A DNA stretch of 45,781 nt from Mongoliimonas terrestris (GTDB lineage: Bacteria; Pseudomonadota; Alphaproteobacteria; Rhizobiales; Pleomorphomonadaceae), in assembly GCF_001927285.1 (NCBI RefSeq), contig NZ_MSIG01000024.1, forward strand, positions 1-45,781, in the 5' to 3' direction. The notes under the pieces are model-generated. The model saw nothing but the letters and a program-made list of their open reading frames with translations. It did not search any database and was not told the DNA's origin. Position 1 is the first letter of the stretch. Each line of letters starts with the position of its first letter. The translations under genes and the position numbers were made by a program. Below are positions 33,484 through 40,992 of the stretch, in pieces.

Positions 33484-34659
33484 ATGACGGGCGATGAGAG
33501 CGACGGGCGGGACCGCCCGGACGACGACCATGCGGACCGACCCGAAACCGCGTCCGCCGCTACGTCGGGCGACAACGGGCTACAAGACGGCTACAAGGCG
33601 GACGACATGGCGGCTACAGACGGCGACATCGACCTCGTCGACGACGACAGTAGCCTCGCCCTGGCGGCGGAGACGCTGACCGGCGTCTTCGGCCCGGAAG
33701 CGGCCGGCCAGCGGCTCGACAAGGCCCTCGCCGGGCTCTTCCCGGCGGTCAGCCGGTCCCGGCTCAAGTCCTTGGTGGAACAGGGCCATTTGACCCTCGA
33801 CGGGACCGCCGTGGCGGATCCTTCGCGCAAGGCCAAGGCCGGCATCGCGGTGGTCCTCGACCTGCCGCCGGCCGAGCCGGCCGAGCCGGAGCCGGAGGAC
33901 ATCCCCCTGACGGTGGTCTACGAGGACGAGCACCTGATCGTCATCGACAAACCCGCCGGCCTGGTCGTCCATCCGGGTGCCGGCAACTGGACGGGGACGC
34001 TCGTCAACGCCTTGTTATTCCACTGCAAAGACAGCCTGTCGGGGATCGGCGGCGTGCGCCGCCCGGGCATCGTCCACCGCCTCGACAAGGACACCACCGG
34101 CCTCATGGTGGTGGCCAAAACCGATAAGGCCCACAAGGGCTTGGCAGCCCAGTTCGCCGACCACGGCCGCACCGGTCCCCTCGAGCGCGCCTACCTGGCG
34201 CTGGTCTGGGGAAGCCCGGAACCCTACCGCGGCACCATCGACGCCCCGCTCGGCCGTTCGCCCACCGACCGCACCCGCATCGCGGTCGTCAAGAGCGGCG
34301 GACGGGAGGCCGTCACGCACTACGAAGTCGTTGAAAGATATCCGGAAAAGGCCGGCCGGGCGGCGGTCGCCTCGTTGGTGGAATGCCACCTGGAAACCGG
34401 CCGCACCCACCAGATCCGCGTCCACATGGCCGCCGCCGGCCATCCGCTGATCGGCGATCCGGAGTACGGCCGCGGCTTCCTCACCAAGATCAACACCCTG
34501 GCGGACGAGGTCGCCGCCGTCGTCCGGCCCTTCCCCCGCCAAGCCCTCCACGCCCGCCTCCTCGCCTTCGAACACCCTGTGGATCAAGAGCTTCTCCGCT
34601 TCGAAAGCGATTTGCCGGAAGACCTCGAGGCTCTTGTCGAAGCGTTCAGGACTTTGTGA
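33484..34659 (+). CDS. rluD: Ribosomal large subunit pseudouridine synthase, RluD family
   Basis: A 391-residue RNA-modifying enzyme that isomerises uridines in 23S rRNA helix 69 in the model case. After a 60-residue acidic, low-complexity tail comes an S4 RNA-binding domain (RLDKALAGLFPAVSRSRLKSLVEQGHLTLDG, about 77-107). The catalytic core follows with LIVIDKPAGLVVHPGAGNWTGTLVNALL, the catalytic Asp201 in HRLDKDTTGLMV and TGRTHQIRVHM. The N-terminal extension is unusual. The ATG at 33484 lies close behind GGGAGG. It precedes rpoH as it does in many Alphaproteobacteria. Confidence 0.93.
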   Translation: MTGDESDGRDRPDDDHADRPETASAATSGDNGLQDGYKADDMAATDGDIDLVDDDSSLALAAETLTGVFGPEAAGQRLDKALAGLFPAVSRSRLKSLVEQGHLTLDGTAVADPSRKAKAGIAVVLDLPPAEPAEPEPEDIPLTVVYEDEHLIVIDKPAGLVVHPGAGNWTGTLVNALLFHCKDSLSGIGGVRRPGIVHRLDKDTTGLMVVAKTDKAHKGLAAQFADHGRTGPLERAYLALVWGSPEPYRGTIDAPLGRSPTDRTRIAVVKSGGREAVTHYEVVERYPEKAGRAAVASLVECHLETGRTHQIRVHMAAAGHPLIGDPEYGRGFLTKINTLADEVAAVVRPFPRQALHARLLAFEHPVDQELLRFESDLPEDLEALVEAFRTL

Positions 34660-34841
34660 ACTTGCGGCGCTCCCTCGTGTTTTGGCCATGATCGTTCTTA
34701 TATCCTAACGCTGGCGCGCCGCGTTCGCGGGCGCCACCCGGACTGCCGTGCGTAACAACGGGGCCGGGGTCAAGAGGCGGGACCGAGGTCGCCGTGGGGG
34801 CGAACCACCTCAGGTCTCCAGCCCGAGAGGAGGGGTGCACC
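34660..34841 (+). promoter_or_regulatory. rpoH upstream region
   Basis: This 182-base gap ends with a strong ribosome-binding site (GAGGAGGGG at 34828-34836). An AT-rich patch CTTATATCC at about 34697-34705 is the likely -10 area. A heat-shock-type promoter pair could not be identified with confidence. Confidence 0.4.
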
Positions 34842-35753
34842 ATGGCCCAGACATCACTTCCGGTCCTTGCGGCCGGTGAAGGCGGCCTCAGCCGCTATCT
34901 CGACGAGATCCGCCGGTTTCCCATGCTGGAGCCGCAGGAAGAGTACATGCTCGCCAAGCGGTATCTCGACTACGACGACCGTCAGGCAGCTCACAAGCTG
35001 GTTACGTCGCATCTGCGCCTGGTGGCGAAGATCGCGATGGGCTACCGCGGCTACGGCCTGCCGATCGGCGAGGTCATCTCCGAAGGCAACGTCGGCCTGA
35101 TGCAGGCCGTCAAGCGCTACGATCCGGAAAAGGGTTTCCGGCTCGCCACTTATGCCATGTGGTGGATCAAGGCCTCGATCCAGGAATATATCCTCCGGTC
35201 CTGGTCGCTCGTTAAGATGGGCACCACGGCCAACCAGAAGCGGCTGTTCTTCAACCTCCGCAAGGTCAAGGGCCAGATACAGGCGCTCGAGGAGGGCGAC
35301 CTCCGGCCGGACCAGGTGGCGACGATCGCCGAGAAGCTCGGCGTCACCCCGGAGGACGTGATCTCCATGAACCGTCGCCTGGGCGGCGACACCTCGCTGA
35401 ACGCGCCGCTGCGCGCCGACAGCGAGGGCGGCGAGTGGCAGGACTGGCTCGTGGACGACCGCGAGAACCAGGAGACCGTCCTCGCTGAGAACGAGGAACT
35501 CGACCAGCGCCGCAGCATGCTCAAGAACGCCATGGGCGTGCTCAACGATCGCGAGCGGCGCATCTTCGAGGCGCGCCGCCTCGCCGACGACCCGATGACG
35601 CTGGAGGACCTCTCGACCGAGTTCGGCGTCAGCCGCGAGCGCGTCCGCCAGATCGAGGTGCGGGCCTTCGAGAAAGTCCAGGAATCCGTGCGCAAGATGG
35701 CGGCCGAGCAGGTCGCCCGCACGGTCGACGCCGACAAGCGCGTGCCCGCCTGA
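34842..35753 (+). CDS. rpoH: RNA polymerase sigma-32 (heat-shock sigma factor)
   Basis: A 303-residue sigma-70-family factor directing RNA polymerase to heat-shock promoters. Region 1.2-2 is clear: LSRYLDEIRRFPMLEPQEEYMLAKRYL, then the 2.1-2.4 block KRYDPEKGFRLATYAMWWIKASIQEYILRSWSLVKMGTT. The RpoH box QKRLFFNLRKVKGQ follows directly, the mark that separates RpoH from other group 2/3 factors. Region 4 (NDRERRIFEARRLADDPMTLEDLSTEFGVSRERVRQIEVRAFEKV) holds the -35 helix-turn-helix. ATG 34842 follows an excellent ribosome-binding site. Confidence 0.96.
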   Translation: MAQTSLPVLAAGEGGLSRYLDEIRRFPMLEPQEEYMLAKRYLDYDDRQAAHKLVTSHLRLVAKIAMGYRGYGLPIGEVISEGNVGLMQAVKRYDPEKGFRLATYAMWWIKASIQEYILRSWSLVKMGTTANQKRLFFNLRKVKGQIQALEEGDLRPDQVATIAEKLGVTPEDVISMNRRLGGDTSLNAPLRADSEGGEWQDWLVDDRENQETVLAENEELDQRRSMLKNAMGVLNDRERRIFEARRLADDPMTLEDLSTEFGVSRERVRQIEVRAFEKVQESVRKMAAEQVARTVDADKRVPA

Positions 35754-35809
35754 AACGGCGGACGCTCCCCGGCGGGCATGCCGCTGCGCGCCCATCTGAC
35801 GCCCTCCGG

Positions 35810-35842
35810 AACGGCGCCGCAGTCAATCGCGGCGCCGTTTTC
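35810..35842 (+). terminator. Rho-independent terminator of rpoH
   Basis: AACGGCGCCGC and GCGGCGCCGTT form a perfect 11-bp stem around an 8-base loop and end in TTTT. It lies 57 bases past the rpoH stop. Confidence 0.92.
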
Positions 35843-35956
35843 CGTGGTTGCCACAAGCTTTTGATCTCCCTGAAACGTGAAGTCGTTTCTCCTTAATCCG
35901 TGATCGGCTAAGGTCCACTTCAAGGGTCGAACGATCTCGTTGGGAGTTTCGACACG

Positions 35957-36523
35957 ATGGCCGATTTCGCGCGCCTCATGCCCCAGGCGCCGGTTCCCCC
36001 GCTGCGGGTGGGAACGGTCGGGGGACCATGCTGGCGCCTCTGCGACCAGAAGCCGAAGAATTTTACCCTGGTGGTCTTCTACCGGGGCCTGCACTGCGAT
36101 GCCTGCCGGGTCCAGCTTCAGGAGTTGGAAGCCAACATCCGCGCCTTTCGCGAGCGGGGCGTGCGGGTAATCGCCGTTTCGGCCGACAGCCGCGACCGGG
36201 CGGAACGCACGGCGGAAGCCTGGGGCATCGAGGAACTCACCCTCTGCTGGGGGCTCACGACCGATCAGGCGCGCGCTTGGGGACTTTACCTGTCCGAAGG
36301 TCGGGGCCGGACGGCCGATGGCCTCGACGAACCGGCCTTCTTCGTGGAACCGGCGCTCTTCCTGGTGCGGCCAGACAACACGCTCTACGCCAGCATTCTT
36401 CAAACCCTGCCGTTCGCCCGGCCGCACGCGGCCGACATTCTGGCCGCGCTCGACGCCATCATCGCGAGCGGGGAGGCGCCCCGCGGCAGCGCCATCGGCC
36501 CGATCCGCCACGCCGCCGAATAG
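35957..36523 (+). CDS. Peroxiredoxin-like (AhpC/TSA superfamily) protein
   Basis: A 188-residue thioredoxin-fold protein. TLVVFYRGLHCDACRVQLQELEANIRAFRERGVRVIAVSADSRDRAERTAEAWGI carries the CxxC pair (Cys51, Cys54 by count) in place of the single peroxidatic Cys found in classic peroxiredoxins. The order of strands and the FFVEPALFLVRPDNTLY segment match the peroxiredoxin-like family seen in proteobacteria. A thiol-disulphide or peroxide reductase role is likely; donor and substrate unknown. No signal peptide, so cytoplasmic. The ATG at 35957 has GGGAG at distance. Confidence 0.82.
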   Translation: MADFARLMPQAPVPPLRVGTVGGPCWRLCDQKPKNFTLVVFYRGLHCDACRVQLQELEANIRAFRERGVRVIAVSADSRDRAERTAEAWGIEELTLCWGLTTDQARAWGLYLSEGRGRTADGLDEPAFFVEPALFLVRPDNTLYASILQTLPFARPHAADILAALDAIIASGEAPRGSAIGPIRHAAE

Positions 36524-36558
36524 CGACGGGCGGCATCGGCCCGGCCGGCCTCGTCCGC

Positions 36559-37503
36559 TCAGCGCACCACGCGGGCATAAGTCTCCACCGGCGGCATGCT
36601 CTCGACGAGGCCCGTATCCACCATGAAGGCGGCGAACCGCGCGTAGCGGCCGGTGTCGAGGGCGGCCGGGCGCTTGGCGAATCGCGGCAGCGTGTCCGTC
36701 CAGGCGGTGCGGTTCAGCGGATCATCAAGCTCCGGGTAAGCCTTGACGAAAAGGTCGAAGGCGGCCCCCGGATGGTTGGTGAGGAAGAGCGTCGCCTCCT
36801 CCACGGCCTTCAGGAAACGCGGCAGCCGGTCGTCGTCGGCGAGATCCCGATGGGTGACGAGGACCAGTTCGTCATAAACCGGCACCCCGTGCTCCTCCGG
36901 AAAGAAGGCCACGCCCTCCCGGCCTTCCAGCCGGATCTGGGTGAGTTCGAAGTTGCGGTAGCCGCCGATCACCGCGTCCACCTGCCCGGCAATGAGCGAG
37001 GCGGAGAGGGCGAAGTTGACGTTGACGAGTTCCACGTCGTCGAGGCCGAGCCCGACCGAGCGCAGCATCTGGCCCAGCATGGCATCCTCGAAGCCCGACA
37101 CCGAATAGCCCACCCGCTTTCCCTTCAAATCGGCGAGCGTGCGGATCGGGCCGTCCTTCAGCACCGTCAAGGTGTTGAGCGGCGTTTCGATCAGCGTGCC
37201 GAAGCGGACGAGCGGCAGGCCGGCCGCCACGTCCTGCTGCAGGCTCGGCTGGTAGTGCACTGCCACCTCCGCCTGCCCGGCCGCAACGAGACGCGGCGGC
37301 TGGGACGGGTCGGCCGGCGCCACCAGCGTCACATCCAGGCCCTCGCGGGCGAAATAGCCGCCTTCCCGGGCCACCACCAGGGGCGCGTGGTCCGGATTGA
37401 CGAACCAGTCGAGGAGAACGGTCAGCGTATCCGCCGCCCGGACGGGGAGGGGAGCGAAGGCCAGGAGAAGGGCGAGCACGAAGGCGGGAAGGCGCAAGGT
37501 CAT
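36559..37503 (-). CDS. thiY: ABC transporter substrate-binding protein, thiamine-precursor type (ThiY/NMT1)
   Basis: A 314-residue secreted solute-binding protein of the NMT1/THI5-like family. The signal peptide is MTLRLPAFVLALLLAFAPLPVRA with cleavage after ARA. The mature start DTLTVLLDWFVNPDHAPLVVAREGGYFAREGLDVTLV is the hallmark of pyrimidine-precursor (N-formyl-4-amino-5-aminomethyl-2-methylpyrimidine) binding ThiY. Further matches are VGYSVSGFEDAMLGQML and GGYRNFE. It is the second gene after a TPP riboswitch, which supports a thiamine salvage role. The start at 37503 is fixed by the signal peptide. Confidence 0.9.
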   Translation of the reverse strand: MTLRLPAFVLALLLAFAPLPVRAADTLTVLLDWFVNPDHAPLVVAREGGYFAREGLDVTLVAPADPSQPPRLVAAGQAEVAVHYQPSLQQDVAAGLPLVRFGTLIETPLNTLTVLKDGPIRTLADLKGKRVGYSVSGFEDAMLGQMLRSVGLGLDDVELVNVNFALSASLIAGQVDAVIGGYRNFELTQIRLEGREGVAFFPEEHGVPVYDELVLVTHRDLADDDRLPRFLKAVEEATLFLTNHPGAAFDLFVKAYPELDDPLNRTAWTDTLPRFAKRPAALDTGRYARFAAFMVDTGLVESMPPVETYARVVR

Positions 37504-37567
37504 GGGGGACGACTCACCTTTGGTTTTGAAAAAAAAGCGGATGGCGGGTGACGGGAAAACCGGTCGG

Positions 37568-38662
37568 TCATCGCGCCGCCTCCACCCAGGGGATGAGGCG
37601 GGCGGTCGCCGCGTGGACGATGGCCCGCAACACGAGCGTGGCGAGGGCGAGGAGCGCGAGCGCCGCGAACAGGAGATCGGTCTGCATGCGGGCATTGGCC
37701 TGTATCATCAGGAGACCGAGGCCCTGGGACGCACCGACCCATTCGCCGATGACCGCCCCGATCGGGGCGAACACGGCCGCCACCCGGATGCCGGTGACGA
37801 GCGCCGGCAGCGCGTCCGGCAGCCGGATCAGCACCAGCGTGCGCCAGCGGCCGGCGCCGGAGAGTCGCGCCAGGTCCAGAAGTCCGGGATCGGTGCGGGC
37901 AAGCCCGTCGGCAAGGGCCGAAGCGACCGGGAAATAGATGATCAGCGTCGCCATCACCACCTTGGAGGCGAGCCCGAATCCGAACCAGAGAACGAGGAGC
38001 GGCGCGAGCGCGAACACCGGCAGCGCCTGGCTGACGACGAGGAGCGGCGTCAGCACGCGCGCCAGCGTGGTGGAAAGCCCGACCGCAAGGCCGGTGGCGA
38101 CCCCGAGGGCGGTGCCGGCCACCAGTCCGAGCAGGATTTCGGCGAAGGTGACCGCCGCTTCAGTGAGCAGCCGTTCGTGTTGGGCGATTGCCACAGCCGC
38201 CACGCGCGCCGGGCTCGGCAACATGAAGGACGGCGCGCCCGCCACAAGCACCAGCGCCTGCCAGACGCCGACCACCACGGCGATCGCCGCCAGCGCCCGG
38301 CCAAGGCGCAGTGCCAGCCGACGGCCCGTTCCGGACGGCAGCCTGCGCGTCGATCGAGGCGCCAGCCCGCCAGCCGATCCGAGCGAAAGACCCGGCGCGG
38401 TCTGGGGGGCTAGTCCGAACCTCGTTCCATGCTCCGTCTCGGGCGCAAGTGACCGGTCCGTTCGGGCTATCGATCCGTGTGTGGGTCCAGGGACCGGCTG
38501 CTGGTCGCCTTCGACGGGAGAGCCTGCCGACCGGTCGGTGGCCGTTGGGGCCGGTGCGCCCGCCGTCTCGCCGGTCTCCGTGTCCGGCACGTCCAAGTCC
38601 GAGCCTGTCGCCGGATCGGCTGCACCGCGTCGTCCTCCTGGCCTCTCCGGCACTGTCGCCAT
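37568..38662 (-). CDS. thiX: ABC transporter permease ThiX with long N-terminal extension
   Basis: A 364-residue binding-protein-dependent permease. The transmembrane part starts near residue 118 (RLGRALAAIAVVVGVWQALVLVAGAPSFMLPSP) and carries the EAA loop (ADGLARTDPGLLDLARLSGAGRWRTLVLIRLPDALPALVTGIR) that docks on the ATPase. About 115 residues of Gly/Ala/Pro/Thr-rich sequence come first; such permeases usually start about residue 110. The start is supported by GAGGGA six bases before ATG 38662. It follows the riboswitch and lies 64 bases before thiY. An ATPase (thiZ) is absent from both sides. Confidence 0.88.
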   Translation of the reverse strand: MATVPERPGGRRGAADPATGSDLDVPDTETGETAGAPAPTATDRSAGSPVEGDQQPVPGPTHGSIARTDRSLAPETEHGTRFGLAPQTAPGLSLGSAGGLAPRSTRRLPSGTGRRLALRLGRALAAIAVVVGVWQALVLVAGAPSFMLPSPARVAAVAIAQHERLLTEAAVTFAEILLGLVAGTALGVATGLAVGLSTTLARVLTPLLVVSQALPVFALAPLLVLWFGFGLASKVVMATLIIYFPVASALADGLARTDPGLLDLARLSGAGRWRTLVLIRLPDALPALVTGIRVAAVFAPIGAVIGEWVGASQGLGLLMIQANARMQTDLLFAALALLALATLVLRAIVHAATARLIPWVEAAR

Positions 38663-38781
38663 GGTCCCTCGCTGTCGCGCGGACCACCGAGGGCGACCGC
38701 GCCAGGCGGGCCGGCCGGCGTCGAGAGGGGAAAGGCATGGGCGTGCTTAGGCCGGACTTCGGCAACGCGGCGCCGCATGCG

Positions 38782-38877
38782 GTTCCGTCCCTTCGCCGGC
38801 ATGACCCGGATCAGGTTCGAAGGGTTCGGCCTCACCGGCCATCTCAGCTCTTCGTTGCGAAGAACACCCCTCGGAAC
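38782..38877 (-). promoter_or_regulatory. TPP (thiamine pyrophosphate) riboswitch
   Basis: Read on the minus strand, the conserved elements occur in order: the P1 strand GTTCCG with GGGGTG, the CTGAGA box (complement at 38842-38847), then ACCCTTCGAACCTGATC, CGGGTCATGCCGGCGAAGGGA, and the closing CGGAAC strand of P1. Those are the diagnostic pyrimidine- and pyrophosphate-sensing helices. It lies 120 bases upstream of thiX on the same strand and would turn the operon off when TPP is high. Confidence 0.97.
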
Positions 38878-38885
38878 AGACGTCT

Positions 38886-38914
38886 CTTATGGCCCGACCC
38901 GTTCCCGCCCGCAA
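38886..38914 (-). promoter_or_regulatory. Probable promoter of the thiXY operon
   Basis: On the minus strand, TTGCGG (38909-38914) and CATAAG (38886-38891), with a 17-base spacer, precede the riboswitch by 9 bases. The spacing is right for transcription beginning at the riboswitch 5' end. Confidence 0.55.
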
Positions 38915-38938
38915 GACACCACGCCGGCAAATTGCCTC

Positions 38939-38966
38939 TTGCGCCACCCCGCCCGGACAGCTATAT
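38939..38966 (+). promoter_or_regulatory. Probable promoter of tRNA-Glu
   Basis: TTGCGC at 38939-38944 and CTATAT at 38961-38966, 16 bases apart, lie 33 bases before the tRNA, the same distance as for the initiator tRNA in this window. Confidence 0.55.
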
Positions 38967-38998
38967 CCCCCGCACCGCAAGGCACCCCGGTGCCCGAC

Positions 38999-39074
38999 GC
39001 TCCCTTCGTCTAGCGGTCTAGGACGTCGCCCTCTCACGGCGAAAACAGGGGTTCGATTCCCCTAGGGAGCGCCA
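38999..39074 (+). tRNA. tRNA-Glu (CTC)
   Basis: A 76-base tRNA. The acceptor stem GCTCCCT/AGGGAGC pairs fully, the anticodon stem TCGCC/GGCGA encloses CTCTCAC with anticodon CTC (39033-39035), the T arm AGGGG-TTCGATT-CCCCT is complete, and CCA is encoded. Sequence closely parallels E. coli tRNA-Glu. Confidence 0.95.
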
Positions 39075-39229
39075 ATCTTTTCAGGCACTTACCCGTGAGT
39101 TGGCTGGAAGTGCCAAATATTTGTCAAATAAGTGTCTGCAGGCAGTGGTGGACGCTTGCCGACCAATCTCGAAGAGTAAAATGGGCAACGTAGGCTTTGA
39201 CCTGGACTCCCATCGCTCAAAAGCACTGC
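39075..39229. other. Spacer between tRNA-Glu and the split tRNA-Ser
   Basis: No gene is supported. GGCACTT (39086-39092) and AAGTGCC (39110-39116) could form a 7-bp hairpin just after tRNA-Glu, but no T-tract follows. The spacer is AT-richer than the surroundings. Confidence 0.4.
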
Positions 39230-39287
39230 GGAGAGGTGGCAGAGTGGTCGAATGTACCGCACTCGAAATGCGGCATGCTCGCAAGGG

Positions 39288-39291
39288 CATC
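39288..39291 (+). repeat. Target-site duplication, left copy (CATC)
   Basis: CATC directly precedes the left end TGACC of the IS; the same four bases directly follow its right end at 40492-40495. Four bases is the usual duplication of the IS407 group in the IS3 family. Confidence 0.85.
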
Positions 39292-39353
39292 TGACCTTGC
39301 CCCCTGGAATGCCCTCGCTCAGAAGCTGGGATCCGTCGATGAGGAGACGGAGA

Positions 39354-39620
39354 ATGCGCAAGAGCCGGTTCAGCGAGGAACAGATCATCGGGATCCTGAA
39401 GCAGCACCAGGCGGGGATTGGCGTCGCCGACCTCTGCCGTAAGCACGGGATCTCCGACGCGACCTTTTACACGTGGCGATCGAAGTATGCCGGGATGGAG
39501 GTGTCCGAGGCCAAGCGGCTGAAGGCGCTCGAGGAGGAGAACGCCAAGCTGAAGAAGCTGCTGGCGGAGTCAATGCTCGACGTGTCGACACTCCGTGAGG
39601 CGCTCGGAAAAAACTTCTGA
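39354..39620 (+). CDS. IS3-family transposase OrfA
   Basis: An 88-residue DNA-binding subunit with the helix-turn-helix FSEEQIIGILKQHQAGIGVADLCRKHGISDATFYTWRSKYAGM and a leucine-zipper-like C-terminus (LKALEEENAKLKKLLAESMLDVSTL) that mediates assembly. Length and sequence are typical of the IS407 group. The ATG at 39354 has GGAGA upstream. Ribosomes that slip back one base at 39608-39614 would make the fused OrfAB transposase of about 370 residues. Confidence 0.93.
   Translation: MRKSRFSEEQIIGILKQHQAGIGVADLCRKHGISDATFYTWRSKYAGMEVSEAKRLKALEEENAKLKKLLAESMLDVSTLREALGKNF
39608..39614 (+). promoter_or_regulatory. Programmed -1 frameshift site (A AAA AAC)
   Basis: The zero-frame codons are AAA AAC preceded by A, the canonical slippery heptamer, two codons before the orfA stop. 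After slipping back one base the frame runs uninterrupted to 40465 as orfB. Confidence 0.85.
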
Positions 39621-40465
39621 CGCCCAGTTCCCGGAGGCAGTTCGTAGCCTGGGCGATCACGGAGAAGGGCTACTCGCAGCGGCGTGCCTGCGGGCTGGTC
39701 GGCCTGGAGCCGAAGACCTACCGCTATGCCTCGAGGAGACCGGACGACAGCGCTCTGCGAGAGCGGCTGAAGGATTTGGCTCGCGAGAGGCGGCGGTTCG
39801 GCTACAGGCGGCTGCTGATCCTCCTGCGCCGGGACGGCATCGAGATGAACCACAAGAAGCTTTTCCGCCTCTACAAGGAGGAGCGGCTGACGGTACGGCG
39901 GCGCGGCGGCCGCAAGCGGGCGCTCGGCACGCGAGCTCCGATGGCGCTGCCGCAGGGACCCAACCAGCGCTGGAGCCTGGACTTCGTCTCCGACGTGCTT
40001 GCCGACGGGAGACGCTTCCGGGTTCTGGTGGTGGTCGACGACTTCACGCGGGAGTGCCTGGCCCTGGTGGTCGACACCTCGCTGTCCGGTCGTCGGGTCG
40101 CCCGCGAGCTCGACCGTCTCATCGACGCCCGAGGCAAACCGCTGATGGTGGTGAGCGACAACGGCACCGAACTGACGTCTCACGCCATCCTCCGCTGGCA
40201 GCAGGACCACGGCGTCGAATGGCACTACATCGCCCCCGGCAAGCCGATCCAGAATGCCTTCGTCGAGAGCCTCAACGGCCGCTTCCGCGACGAGTGTCTC
40301 AACGAGCATCTATTCCAGGGCTTGTCAGCCGCCCGGAGGATCATCGAGGCTTGGCGCCTCGACTACAACGACGACCGCCCGCACACCAGTCTGGGCGGCC
40401 TCACCCCAAACGAGATCGCAGCCCGGTCCAGGAAGGACCAGAACCAGAACGGATTCTGGTTATGA
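39614..40465 (+). CDS. IS3-family transposase OrfB (DDE catalytic part)
   Basis: The frame entered by -1 slippage encodes about 283 residues. It has the HTH-like start (RQFVAWAITEKGYSQRRACGLVGLEPKTYRYASR), then a retroviral-integrase-type core: WSLDFVSDVL with the first Asp, VVSDNGTELTS with the second Asp and FVESLNGRFRDECL with the catalytic Glu, that is a full DDE triad. The end HTSLGGLTPNEIAARS is typical. No stop codon interrupts it, so it is intact. The true translated form is OrfAB; a free start near 39776 is also possible. Confidence 0.9.
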   Translation, partial: LLTPSSRRQFVAWAITEKGYSQRRACGLVGLEPKTYRYASRRPDDSALRERLKDLARERRRFGYRRLLILLRRDGIEMNHKKLFRLYKEERLTVRRRGGRKRALGTRAPMALPQGPNQRWSLDFVSDVLADGRRFRVLVVVDDFTRECLALVVDTSLSGRRVARELDRLIDARGKPLMVVSDNGTELTSHAILRWQQDHGVEWHYIAPGKPIQNAFVESLNGRFRDECLNEHLFQGLSAARRIIEAWRLDYNDDRPHTSLGGLTPNEIAARSRKDQNQNGFWL

Positions 40466-40523
40466 ACGAGGGCACGATGGGGGCAACGTCACATCGGGGG
40501 TTCGAATCCCTCCCTCTGCGCCA

Positions 40524-40992
40524 TCTAACGCTTTAACGCCAATAACGTTTTTGCGGTAAGCTCGAACCTCGCAGGGCCTATCCCAAAGGCGAGATTACGG
40601 CAAGCGGTAGTAGGGCCACAACCGCGGCACGGCGGTAGGTTCGGCGGCCTTCAACGACAGCGGCTTCGCTAGCTGTGCCATTCTGCCGAAACATTAACAC
40701 TCGTCACCGGAGCCTCTCGGGAAAGCCGCCGCTCGAACAGGAATAAGGCGGCAGCCTATGTGCTCAGCGTGAATTTCGTTGCGCACTCTTCCAACCCGCT
40801 ACGATGAGTTAAGTCCAACCTTGGTCGCAACCGTTGCAAGGACAACTCCTATCGGGCAGCTCGACGTGGGTGCTAGGCATCGATCCTTGTGGTTGCCTCG
40901 TCGCGATCAGGATGCGAGTTATTGCATGCGCCGCCCTTTGAAACTGAGACAGTCGCCGCGCAGCGACGCTGATGAACTGGTGATAGCGCAGT
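40524..40992. other. Gene-poor stretch after the split tRNA-Ser
   Basis: These 469 bases differ from the chromosome in composition: more A and T and no sign of high-GC codon use. No gene is well supported. As the DNA directly following the 3' end of a tRNA, it is where an integrated element would have its attachment site, but no matching integrase or second copy of the tRNA end is visible in the window. It should contain the promoter of the sensor kinase. Confidence 0.4.

Larger units (their letters stand above)
39292..40491 (+). mobile_element. Complete IS3-family (IS407-group-like) insertion sequence, 1200 bp
   Basis: The left end TGACCTTGCCCCC and the right end GGGGGCAACGTCA are imperfect inverted repeats. 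The ends begin TG and finish CA as in IS3-family elements, and a 4-bp duplication flanks it. It carries orfA and orfB in relative -1 frames, joined by a slippery A AAA AAC. Everything needed for transposition looks present, so this is probably a recent, possibly active insertion. Confidence 0.92.
39230..40523 (+). pseudogene. tRNA-Ser (CGA) gene interrupted by an IS3-family element
   Basis: The 5' part (39230-39291) has GGAGAGG, a full D arm, an anticodon arm with loop CTCGAAA (anticodon CGA at 39264-39266), and the start of the long variable arm typical of tRNA-Ser. The 3' part (40496-40523; the preceding CATC is duplicated) carries the T arm GGGGG-TTCGAAT-CCCTC and the acceptor 3' strand CCTCTGC, then GCCA. 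Removing the 1200-bp element and one CATC restores a contiguous tRNA-Ser. One mismatch (G2-G71) remains in the acceptor stem, so the gene may have already decayed. Confidence 0.9.
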
